Assembly (NCBI GenBank): GCA_046540835.1
Contig: JBKHEL010000019.1
Span: forward strand, 1 to 33,007
Length of the DNA: 33,007 nt
Direction of reading: 5' to 3'
DNA from: Coraliomargarita_B sp046540835
Lineage (GTDB): Bacteria; Verrucomicrobiota; Verrucomicrobiia; Opitutales; Coraliomargaritaceae
Numbering within the stretch: the stretch's first letter is position 1; the number at the start of each line of letters is the position of its first letter. Both the position numbers and the translations under genes were made by a program. Shown piece after piece: positions 23,200 to 33,007 of the stretch. The notes below the pieces were generated by a model. It did not search any database. It was not told the DNA's origin and saw only the letters and a list, made by a program, of their open reading frames with translations.

Positions 23200-24984
23200 T
23201 CACTTGTAGAGTGGACCGTAGGCCTGACACGCGCGGAAATCGGCCCCTTCCAGCTCAGCAGTGCCGAAGGCACGCCAGGCGCTCGGGCGGAAAATTCGCG
23301 CTTCGTCGATATTGTGCATATAGACCGGAATGCGAAGCATCGAGGCCAGAGTCAGATAGAGGTGGCCGATGTGGCCGGCCGTCATCACGCAGTGATTGGC
23401 GCCCCAGTTATTCATCACCTCATAAGTCGAGCGGAAGGCACCGGCACCGGTCAGTCGCGGCGCGAACCAGGTGGTCGGCCAGGTCGGATTGGTGCGCTGG
23501 TCGAGCTTGTCGTGGACGGGGCCCGGCAGGTCGACTGTCCAGCCCTCCGCGATCTGCAGGCAGGGGCCCAGTCCGGCGGCCAGATTCAGGCGGACCATCG
23601 TCGCCGACATGCCGCCCTTGGTGCGGTAGCGGGTGCTCATGCCGCCGCCGGGGAAGTATTCCGTGATGGAAGGGTGCCAGGTGGTGTTCTTCAGGCTGGC
23701 CTGCACTTCCTCGTCGGAGATGTCCCAAAAGGGCTTCATGGTGGGCTTGCCCTCGGCATCCACCTGGTCGCCGGTGCCGTCGAGCGCAGCCGGGCCGGAG
23801 TTGATGAGGTGAAGCAGCCCGTCAGCGGCCTCGCCTTCGAGCTGGTAGCCATCGGCGACGCGGGCCACGGCATCGGGACTCCAATAGGTGCGCAGGTCGG
23901 CAAAGATTTGTGCACTGTGGTTGAGGAGGTAGCCGAAGAGCATACCTGCGCCGTTCAGCGCATCGTTTTCTGTGGCCACCAGATAAGGGGCGCGCTTGCC
24001 GTTCCAGTCGAAGGAGGTATTGAGGATCGCCTCCATAAAATCGCCGTTGGGGAAGTGGTCGGTCCACTGCCGCTGGCCCTGGAAGCCTGCGGCGATGGCG
24101 TAGTGGCCCTCAGCCTGCTCCCCGTAGCCGGCCTGGGCCAGTTTCGGGTTGCCGACCATGAGGTCGCGGGCGATGAGCGCCATCTTGACGGAATCGGCCC
24201 ACTCGCTGTCGAGCTGCTCCCGGCTGCGCTTGGTGGCCTCGCTGTTATAGTCCTCGCCTTCCGGGCAGTTTGCTTTGACCCAGGCCAGCGCTTTTTCGTA
24301 TTCTTCCGCATCGTAGGTTCCCTTGCGCATCCGCCCGGCAAATTCCGACATGTCGATTGCTTCGACGCGCATGCCGAGGTAGCGCTGCCAGAAATCCGGA
24401 TCGACCACCGATCCGGCGATCCCCATTGAGGTGCCACCCATCGAAAGATAGGCCTTGCCCCGCATGTAGGCCACGGCGAGCCCGGCACGGGCAAAGTTGA
24501 GGAGCTTTTCGACGACATCCTGCGGCAGGGTCTCGTCGCCCCCGTCCTGGACGTCCTTGCCGTAGATCCCGAAAGCGGGGATCCCCTTCTGGGTGTGGCC
24601 GGCAAGGACCGCTGCCAGATAAACCGCGCCCGGGCGCTCCGTGCCGTTGAAGCCCCAGACCGCCTTCGGGCGGTGTGGATCCATGTCCATTGTCTCGGAA
24701 CCGTAGCACCAGCATGGGGTCACGGTGAGGCTCAGGCCGACGCCCTCGCGCTGAAACTTTTCCTCGCAGGCGGCCGCCTCGCGGACCCCGCCAATCGTGC
24801 TCTCGGCAATGACACACTCGACCGGGCTGCCGTCAGGATTGCGCAATTGCTCCTGATAGAGCCCGGCAACACGCTGCGCGAGTTGCATCGTTTGTGTTTC
24901 AAGCGATTCACGGACACCACCGAGGCGACCGTCGATTGTCGGACGAATGCCGATTTTCGGGTAGGAGAAAGGATTTGAGCTCAT
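23200..24984 (-). CDS. fucI: L-fucose isomerase
   Basis: Interconverts L-fucose and L-fuculose (and D-arabinose/D-ribulose), the first step of non-oxidative fucose catabolism; Mn2+-dependent, cytoplasmic. Taking ATG 24984 gives 594 residues beginning MSSNPFSYPKIGIRPTIDGR, close to the 591 of E. coli FucI and aligned from its start. A longer frame to 25098 adds 38 unrelated residues. Catalytic/metal residues are E339 (ATENDALNG) and D363 (AQIFADLRTYWSP), matching E. coli E337 and D361. The C-terminal histidine region (MTAGHIGHLYLTL) is present. Weak ribosome-binding sequence GGAAAA precedes the start. It lies downstream of carB on the same strand, 238 bp away, with no fuculokinase, aldolase or permease next to it, so fucose genes are scattered or the enzyme has another sugar role. 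Confidence 0.95.
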   Translation of the reverse strand: MSSNPFSYPKIGIRPTIDGRLGGVRESLETQTMQLAQRVAGLYQEQLRNPDGSPVECVIAESTIGGVREAAACEEKFQREGVGLSLTVTPCWCYGSETMDMDPHRPKAVWGFNGTERPGAVYLAAVLAGHTQKGIPAFGIYGKDVQDGGDETLPQDVVEKLLNFARAGLAVAYMRGKAYLSMGGTSMGIAGSVVDPDFWQRYLGMRVEAIDMSEFAGRMRKGTYDAEEYEKALAWVKANCPEGEDYNSEATKRSREQLDSEWADSVKMALIARDLMVGNPKLAQAGYGEQAEGHYAIAAGFQGQRQWTDHFPNGDFMEAILNTSFDWNGKRAPYLVATENDALNGAGMLFGYLLNHSAQIFADLRTYWSPDAVARVADGYQLEGEAADGLLHLINSGPAALDGTGDQVDAEGKPTMKPFWDISDEEVQASLKNTTWHPSITEYFPGGGMSTRYRTKGGMSATMVRLNLAAGLGPCLQIAEGWTVDLPGPVHDKLDQRTNPTWPTTWFAPRLTGAGAFRSTYEVMNNWGANHCVMTAGHIGHLYLTLASMLRIPVYMHNIDEARIFRPSAWRAFGTAELEGADFRACQAYGPLYK

Positions 24985-25222
24985 GATGTTTTCCGGGGTT
25001 TGAGTGGGCGGGAAATGCACTGAATCGCGGATGCTGAACAGCGCATTCGTCGATTTATCCTGAAGCTCGAGGCGAACAAAACCTATTTTTTTTCGCAAGA
25101 ATAATCGAATTGCATGCCGGTCTTTTATTGCGCGCCGGGCAAACTGAGAGGATCAGTGCACGGGCCGCTCCTGTGCGTAAATCCGCCCGGAGGGCACCTG
25201 GCTTCACGAAGTGCCATTCCGC

Positions 25223-28459
<3,237 letters not shown>

Positions 28460-28563
28460 AAAATTCCTGCAGAGGCTGAGATTTTTAATCGCTCATGCAA
28501 GCCCGAAGGCGGATCAGCCATCGTTTAAAATTGAAGCTTGAGCGTCCGGGTGATCCTGATGCT

Positions 28564-30195
28564 ATGGAAGAGACGGAACCGCTCATGACTGGAAATAAAA
28601 AACCCGCTATTTTTGTCGCGCTTGCCCTGAGCGCTCTTATTTTACTACCGGTCGTGCTGTGGGTGCTCGGTCAGATGGGGGACGGGGCTGACGGGGCAGA
28701 GTCGCCGAAGGAGATTGCGCACACGCAGCCTTCGGTGGGCGCGGCCCCTTCGGCCGATTTTGAACTCGATCAACTCGCGGAAAAAGTGCGGGGATTGCTT
28801 GAAGGTGAACTCGCCGAGGCGCTGCGCGAGGGTGAGCTGTCTCTCGATCTGATGGCCGAGCTAAAGAAAGACGCCGGTCGCGCGGAAGATGATCTGCGCA
28901 GGGGCCGGCGGGATCGTGCACGTGAGCGGTTCCAATCGGTGCTCGCCAGAGCGGAGGCGCAGCTGGCTGCAATCGCCGCAGCCGATGAGGCGCGCGGGCT
29001 CAAAGACAGCACATTTGCCGAACTAAAGCGCCTGTCTCATCTTGAATCGGTCTATGAAAATACCTACCGCGAGGCCGTGACGGCCTACGACGAGGCCACC
29101 GCGGCTCTGGAGGGGGGCGACTTTGCCAAAAGTATCGATGGTTTTGAGCTGGCCACGGCGATTCTTGCGGATTTGGAGGCGCGTGTGACGGGGCAGGTTG
29201 CGGGCTTTCTCGAAGCGGGGGATGCGGCGGTCGAAAGATTCCAGCTCGAAAAGGCCCGCAAAGCTTACGAGGCCGTATTGGAGATTGAAGCGTCCAACGG
29301 CGCGGCAAAGCGCGGGCTCGAAATGGTCGCTGCCCTTGAAGGCATTGCTGAGGAGATCCAAGCCGTGCGGGCGCTTGAAGCAGACGGCGAATTGGAGGCA
29401 GCGCTCGCAGACCTTGAGGCGCTTGCTGCCGAGCACCCGAATAATCCTTTTATTGCAGACCAGCGCGAGTCCCTTCAGCAGCAGATGACCGAGCGCGACT
29501 TCCAGCAGTTGGTCCAGCGCTCCGAGCAGGCCGAAGCAGCCGGAGAGTTGGCTGCCGCGATTGCCGAACTCGAGGCTGCCTTGGAACTGAAGTCGGATTC
29601 GGACCAAGCCGAGCGACTGTCGAAGTTGGAAGAGCTGTATCAGGCGGAGCAGCTGGAGCAGCTCCTTTCCGAGGGCTTTGCGGCGCTTCAAGCAGGGCGC
29701 TACGAGGCTGCCCGGGACCGTTATAAAGAGGCCGTTGACCTCGATCCGCAATCCGGGGAGGCCCAAACCGGGCTGGAAAAGGCCTCAAGCCTCTATCTTG
29801 CGGAGGTCCGCTACAGCCAAATGCTGAAGGGGGTCGAGCAGCAGATGGGGGAGGGACGCTTCCCTCTCGCGGCAAAACTTTTCAACGAGGCGATGTCGAG
29901 CCGCCCGCCGAATATCACCCCGGCACAGAAAAAGAAAGAGGGACAAATCCGCGAACAGCTACAGGTGCAGAGCGAGGAAGTGAGCGTAGCGGTCAAATCG
30001 GACGGCAGGACTTTTGTCAGTATCATTGGGGTTCTGGCTCCCGACCGTTTCAGAAGTCGGGATCTTCGGCTTTTTCCGGATGTCTATAAGGTGCGGGGCA
30101 CCCGCAAGGGCTACCAGAGTGTGGAGCGCGAGCTGCGCGTCGACGCCACCCGGGAGAATCAATCGATCCGCATCGTATGTTCAGAAAAATTATAG
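28564..30195 (+). CDS. Membrane-anchored helical-repeat (TPR/coiled-coil-like) protein with a C-terminal PEGA-like domain
   Basis: Not recognised as a named protein. From ATG 28564 (543 aa) it has one TM helix at about residues 15-35 (PAIFVALALSALILLPVVLWVLG), cytoplasmic side probably N-terminal. About 400 residues of Ala/Glu/Leu-rich helices follow, with TPR-like spacing such as GDFAKSIDGFELATAIL and GRYEAARDRYKEAVDLDP..GEAQTGLEKA. A final 75-residue β-type domain reads VSVAVKSDGRTFVSIIGV...FPDVYKVRGTRKGYQSVERELRV, which resembles the PEGA-like end of some gammaproteobacterial TPR proteins (loose similarity from memory). An earlier ATG at 28495 would add 23 basic residues. Probably an envelope scaffold or partner of the downstream genes. 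It overlaps the next gene by 19 bp. It is divergent from carB. Confidence 0.8.
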   Translation: MEETEPLMTGNKKPAIFVALALSALILLPVVLWVLGQMGDGADGAESPKEIAHTQPSVGAAPSADFELDQLAEKVRGLLEGELAEALREGELSLDLMAELKKDAGRAEDDLRRGRRDRARERFQSVLARAEAQLAAIAAADEARGLKDSTFAELKRLSHLESVYENTYREAVTAYDEATAALEGGDFAKSIDGFELATAILADLEARVTGQVAGFLEAGDAAVERFQLEKARKAYEAVLEIEASNGAAKRGLEMVAALEGIAEEIQAVRALEADGELEAALADLEALAAEHPNNPFIADQRESLQQQMTERDFQQLVQRSEQAEAAGELAAAIAELEAALELKSDSDQAERLSKLEELYQAEQLEQLLSEGFAALQAGRYEAARDRYKEAVDLDPQSGEAQTGLEKASSLYLAEVRYSQMLKGVEQQMGEGRFPLAAKLFNEAMSSRPPNITPAQKKKEGQIREQLQVQSEEVSVAVKSDGRTFVSIIGVLAPDRFRSRDLRLFPDVYKVRGTRKGYQSVERELRVDATRENQSIRIVCSEKL

Positions 30196-30809
30196 GTCTG
30201 CAATTGACCCGTCGCCTGCTTGTCGCAGGGCTATGTGTCGGCTGGGCGTGGAATCCGCCTTTAATAGCCGCGCCGGATCCGGATATTTTTGATGGGCGCA
30301 GGCAAAACCCGTCGCAGGCTGCGGGTGGCGATGAAGCAGCCTCTGCAAATGCGGCAGATTCGGGGCCCGCTGGAGGCGCACCGCAGCAGCAACCCTCCGG
30401 GCCTGCATCTGCGGACGATGGCGGCTCGTCGGGCACCGGAGCAGGAGCAGCTGACCCCTCCGGAAAGCCGGAGAGCACCGAAGCTGCTGGTGCCTCCGGG
30501 GCGGATGCGACCGGCAGCAAGGCTGAATCCGGCGACGGCTCGGGGTCCGGCGGCACCCGTGACTTTGACTCGATCGGCACCATCGGCTCCGGCGGGGCAA
30601 CTGAAGCGGTGCAGGTCAACAGTTCGAAAGCTTCCGGCTCTTCCGCAGACGCGAGGTCCGGGTCTGAGCAAGCAAATGTCGGCTCTTCCGGTTCAGGGCA
30701 GCCTGCCGAGTCCAACCAGCGGGATGTTGGCAGCGGCAGCGAAAGCTCGCAGTCGAGGGAGGGCGGTGGCTCAGGTGACCTCGGCGAGAAGCTCCCTTCG
30801 GGCCTCTAA
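30177..30809 (+). CDS. Predicted secreted Gly/Ser/Ala-rich protein, unknown function
   Basis: Unknown. The 210-residue product has a likely signal peptide (basic MFRKIIGLQLTRRLL, hydrophobic VAGLCVGWAW, cleavage near LIAA|PDPD). It then consists almost entirely of Gly, Ser, Ala, Asp, Glu, Pro and Gln in low-complexity stretches. The only more structured segment is DFDSIGTIGSGGATEAVQVNS near the middle. No Cys, no known repeat and no catalytic motif is visible. The ATG lies 19 bp inside the end of the previous gene, suggesting translational coupling. Composition fits an extended linker or surface polymer. It could be a chance open frame in GC-rich DNA, but the signal peptide, the overlap and the absence of a competing gene on the other strand argue for a real one. 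Confidence 0.65.
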   Translation: MFRKIIGLQLTRRLLVAGLCVGWAWNPPLIAAPDPDIFDGRRQNPSQAAGGDEAASANAADSGPAGGAPQQQPSGPASADDGGSSGTGAGAADPSGKPESTEAAGASGADATGSKAESGDGSGSGGTRDFDSIGTIGSGGATEAVQVNSSKASGSSADARSGSEQANVGSSGSGQPAESNQRDVGSGSESSQSREGGGSGDLGEKLPSGL

Positions 30810-30824
30810 CCGCATGAGCCGACA

Positions 30825-31319
30825 ATGAATCACATGGCATATCAACGACGACTGACTTGCGGCAACGCCGTTTTCCTCCTCGCCCTGGTGCTTTGGCTGC
30901 CTGCGGCTGTTTCGGGTGCCCGGGTTATGGACGCACAGGCGATCCCTTACACCTCCTTCTTGAGCAAGGCCGACTTCGATCAGCGCTTCCCCGGCGAGCA
31001 GGTGAGCGACCTGGCTGCGCTCGAACCGGGCTGGTATGTGATCTATGAGCACGAGTCGCTGGCTTACTATTTCGGGCCCGTGCTTTTGCAATCGACCGGG
31101 CAGGACTACCTGGAGGAGTTGCAGGACACCGTTGAGGCCGCCGTCGCTCAGCGTCCCTCGATCCGCGATTACCGCCTGGAACTCAGCTACGAGCCCCGCG
31201 AAACCGAGGGCAGCAGAGACCGCACCCCGCCGGAGCGCGAAGCGGCCCCGTCCAGTCCTTCGACCTCTCAAAAACCTTCCGGCATTTGGGGCTTCATACG
31301 GAGCATTTTCGGTTTTTAG
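30825..31319 (+). CDS. Predicted exported protein, unknown function
   Basis: Unknown. The 164-residue product has an N-terminal signal peptide (RRLTCGNAVFLLALVLWLPAAVSGA, cleavage probably after VSGA). A compact domain of about 90 residues (YTSFLSKADFDQRFPGEQ...LEPGWYVIYEHESLAYYFGP...YRLELSYEP) follows, then a Pro/Ser/Glu-rich linker. It ends in a short aromatic-hydrophobic tail GIWGFIRSIFGF, which could insert in or lie on a membrane. The ATG at 30825 is used; ATG 30834 three codons later is equally possible. It is 15 bp after the Gly/Ser-rich gene, in the same orientation and probably in the same operon. The histidine kinase follows after 56 bp with a terminator-like hairpin between. Confidence 0.7.
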   Translation: MNHMAYQRRLTCGNAVFLLALVLWLPAAVSGARVMDAQAIPYTSFLSKADFDQRFPGEQVSDLAALEPGWYVIYEHESLAYYFGPVLLQSTGQDYLEELQDTVEAAVAQRPSIRDYRLELSYEPRETEGSRDRTPPEREAAPSSPSTSQKPSGIWGFIRSIFGF

Positions 31320-31334
31320 GCTGAGGCAGGGCGA

Positions 31335-31369
31335 GCAGCCAAGTTCGAGTGGCTGGTTGCTGGTTTTTT
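31335..31369 (+). terminator. Terminator-like hairpin directly before the histidine kinase start
   Basis: CAGCCA (31336-31341) pairs with TGGCTG (31350-31355) around an 8-base loop, and GGTT-GCTGG leads into TTTTTT (31364-31369). The T-run ends only 6 bases before the kinase ATG at 31376. The stem is short and the T-run is not flush with it, so it may be a weak or partial terminator, or a translation-control structure. Confidence 0.4.
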
Positions 31370-31375
31370 ATCATT

Positions 31376-32875
31376 ATGGGTATATTCGACAAAGACGTGC
31401 AAGAGCGGGGTGATTTCCTCGATTTTTTGCGACGCCGCAAATCGTTGCGCTTTCATTTTGCCGTCCGGCTCTTTCTACCCGCTGCGCTTCTACTGGGAGT
31501 CGTGGGCTGGCTCGTCTTTCAGTGGGTGAGTTCTGTCTTGGAGCGGCAGCTCCAGGAGGAGGTGGAGTTAATTGCCCGGGCACTGGCCAAGCCGGTGAGT
31601 TATTCATTGGAGCGCGAACGGACGAATAGTCTGATGGATGCGCTGGAGTCGGCCTTTGATTTCGAGCGGGTCTATGGTGCTTATTTATACGATATCGATG
31701 GACGGTTGCTTGCGCAGGCGGGCGAGCGGAGGTCGATTCGTCGGGACGCTCAACCCGGCGTTGATCTGATCCCCAAATCGAAACCATCCGGTGGCTATCA
31801 GGAATATTCCGGGGAGCCGATCTTTTCTTTTTTCGTGCCATTGGACAGCGCGTCCGGAGAACCAATCGGGGTGTTGCAGATCACCCGGAGCGGTCAGGAA
31901 ATGAGGGCGGCGATCCGTCAATTATGGCACCGGTTTCTCTTTGGTTACTCACTCATTCTTGCCGGGTTCTGTCTGCTGATGCTCCTGCTTTACCAATTTT
32001 CATTTCACCGCCCCGTGCGCAGGCTCTATCGTTCGATCCGGCGGATACGGCCCGGGAAGCGGCACGAGCGGGTGCCGGTTGCCGGGCCCCGGGAGTTGTT
32101 TGAGCTGGGAAATGCACTCAATGAAATGCTCGCAGCGATTGAGATGCGACAATCAAAATTGACGCGAAGTGAGAGTGAGCGGGGGCAACTCAAACGCCAG
32201 CTCCGCGCCTCCGAGCAACTGGCCGTCCTCGGTGAGATGGCCGCCTCGATCGGGCATGAGGTCGGCACACCGCTGGCGACGATCGACGGGCATGCCCAGC
32301 GCCTGAGCCGGAAATTCCGCGATTCAGAGCCGGATGGAGATGTTTTGGCGATACGGGGAGAGGTGAAGCGAATCGAGAAATTCGTGCGCGAGCTCCTGTC
32401 ATTCGGCGATGGTTCGAGCCGGGGTCGGCAGTTGATCAATTTCGAAACTATTTTACAGGAGGCTTCCCGGGAAGCCCGACGCACCTATCCGGGGGAGGTG
32501 CGGATTCATACCGATCATTCGGCCTTTCCCGGAGGGAAACCCATGGTTCTCGCGGAGTCTTTGCGTCTCCAGCTCGCCCTGAAAAATATCATCGCCAATG
32601 CCCTGCAGGCCGCGCCCGCAGTAAGTGTGGATTGCTGGGTTCGCTTCGATTCCGGTGAACTGTTCTGCCAGATTGACGACAACGGACCGGGCATTCCCAC
32701 AGAGATAATCGAGCGCATTTTTGAACCGTTTTACACCTCCCGTCCCGGCAAAGGTACCGGATTAGGGCTCGCTCTGGCGGACCGCATCATCTCCGAACAC
32801 GGCGGTCGCCTGCGCGCGGGACGTTCTGATGCGGGTGGTGCGAAATTAACGATTCGGCTCCCGCTTGAAAAATAA
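31376..32875 (+). CDS. Membrane sensor histidine kinase
   Basis: Two-component sensor; the signal is unknown. From ATG 31376 it has 499 residues. A GTG at 31349 would add nine. TM1 lies near 30-49, an extracytoplasmic sensing segment of about 135 residues (50-185) follows with a double-layered Cache-like pattern (GAYLYDIDGRLLAQAGE...IFSFFVPLDS..GEPIGVLQI), and TM2 is near 188-208. A HAMP-like linker follows, then DHp helix 1 with SIGHEVGTPLATIDGHAQ (H294, the phospho-acceptor). The HATPase domain has the N-box NIIANAL (N408), DDNGPGIP (434-441), the F-box IFEPFYTSRPG and GTGLGLALAD (460-469). The E-V-G-T-P-L form of the H-box is close to NtrB/ZraS-type kinases. No response regulator is seen in the window; one may follow beyond 33007. 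It is probably in the same operon as the three envelope proteins upstream. Confidence 0.92.
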   Translation: MGIFDKDVQERGDFLDFLRRRKSLRFHFAVRLFLPAALLLGVVGWLVFQWVSSVLERQLQEEVELIARALAKPVSYSLERERTNSLMDALESAFDFERVYGAYLYDIDGRLLAQAGERRSIRRDAQPGVDLIPKSKPSGGYQEYSGEPIFSFFVPLDSASGEPIGVLQITRSGQEMRAAIRQLWHRFLFGYSLILAGFCLLMLLLYQFSFHRPVRRLYRSIRRIRPGKRHERVPVAGPRELFELGNALNEMLAAIEMRQSKLTRSESERGQLKRQLRASEQLAVLGEMAASIGHEVGTPLATIDGHAQRLSRKFRDSEPDGDVLAIRGEVKRIEKFVRELLSFGDGSSRGRQLINFETILQEASREARRTYPGEVRIHTDHSAFPGGKPMVLAESLRLQLALKNIIANALQAAPAVSVDCWVRFDSGELFCQIDDNGPGIPTEIIERIFEPFYTSRPGKGTGLGLALADRIISEHGGRLRAGRSDAGGAKLTIRLPLEK

Positions 32876-33007
32876 TCAGAGCCATCCCGGCAGAGAGCCT
32901 GCTGAGAGAAGGCAATGGGGCGCAGAAAACATAATTCGCAACGGATACCGTCAACTTTTTACAATTCATTTTATTGGGAATATTGAAAAAGTTATGATTT
33001 CTTGGAC

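Noticed and set aside
23137..24429. A 430-codon plus-strand frame opposite fucI, with glycine/valine-rich segments
   Set aside because: It is a shadow of the strongly conserved fucI coding strand and has no start context or domain pattern.
25130..25222. Imperfect TGGCaCTTC/GAAGCCA hairpin after carB
   Set aside because: The stem is interrupted and lacks a T-run, so it does not qualify as a terminator; the rest of the carB-fucI gap shows nothing definite.
32994..33007. ATG near the right edge that could begin a gene (M-I-S-W)
   Set aside because: Only four codons are visible, no ribosome-binding site precedes it, and the same GTTATGA occurs non-coding at 16367-16373.

Overview
The window is GC-rich, densely packed bacterial chromosome. 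The gene set suggests a marine member of the Verrucomicrobiota, probably class Opitutae (Puniceicoccales/Coraliomargarita-like). This is an inference. It rests on an iduronate-type sulfatase, a full-length L-fucose isomerase, a TRAP carbohydrate-acid transporter, an archaeal/eukaryotic-type prolyl-tRNA synthetase, a lone GFTLME-type pseudopilin, many starts without a clear Shine-Dalgarno, and a transposase tail of the 'WIAxRLxMG' kind. There are no rRNA or tRNA genes, CRISPR arrays, prophage or intact insertion sequences.

Layout, left to right. (1) 1-6438, + strand: speA (5' end outside the window), tilS, ftsH and aroE, tightly packed housekeeping genes. (2) 6433-8286: an atypical SDR on the minus strand, converging on and overlapping aroE, then a divergent prepilin peptidase with an altered cysteine motif. 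(3) 8287-8659: the longest stretch with no gene at all, holding a promoter-like motif and a strong intrinsic terminator that together could define a small RNA. (4) 8660-13153: a translationally coupled TRAP transporter (dctP-dctQ-dctM), then a sulfatase with no signal peptide, separated by a short AT-rich region with a 14-bp palindrome and a direct repeat. (5) 13209-14729 proS. (6) 14768-16401: a D-2-hydroxyacid dehydrogenase on the minus strand, the C-terminal stump of an FAD oxidoreductase that once preceded it, and the C-terminal stump of a RAYT-type transposase on the plus strand, which together look like a rearrangement scar. (7) 16458-18559: a nucleoside-salvage pair (pyrimidine-nucleoside phosphorylase and purine-nucleoside phosphorylase). 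(8) 18556-21055, minus strand: mutL lacking the endonuclease motifs, then a pseudopilin with its own terminator. (9) 21149-28459: a YyaL/SPATA20-type thioredoxin-domain protein, then convergent fucI and carB on the minus strand. (10) 28564-32875, + strand: a membrane-anchored helical-repeat protein, two small secreted proteins of unknown function and a membrane histidine kinase.

How the genes may work together. The TRAP transporter and the apparently cytoplasmic sulfatase suggest uptake of a sulfated, carboxylate-bearing sugar and desulfation inside the cell. fucI would feed L-fucose into catabolism but stands apart from other fucose genes. deoA and pnp share nucleoside phosphorolysis. The prepilin peptidase would be expected to process the pseudopilin. 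No clear new defence or mobile system is visible. The least-understood block is the envelope-protein and kinase cluster at the right end.
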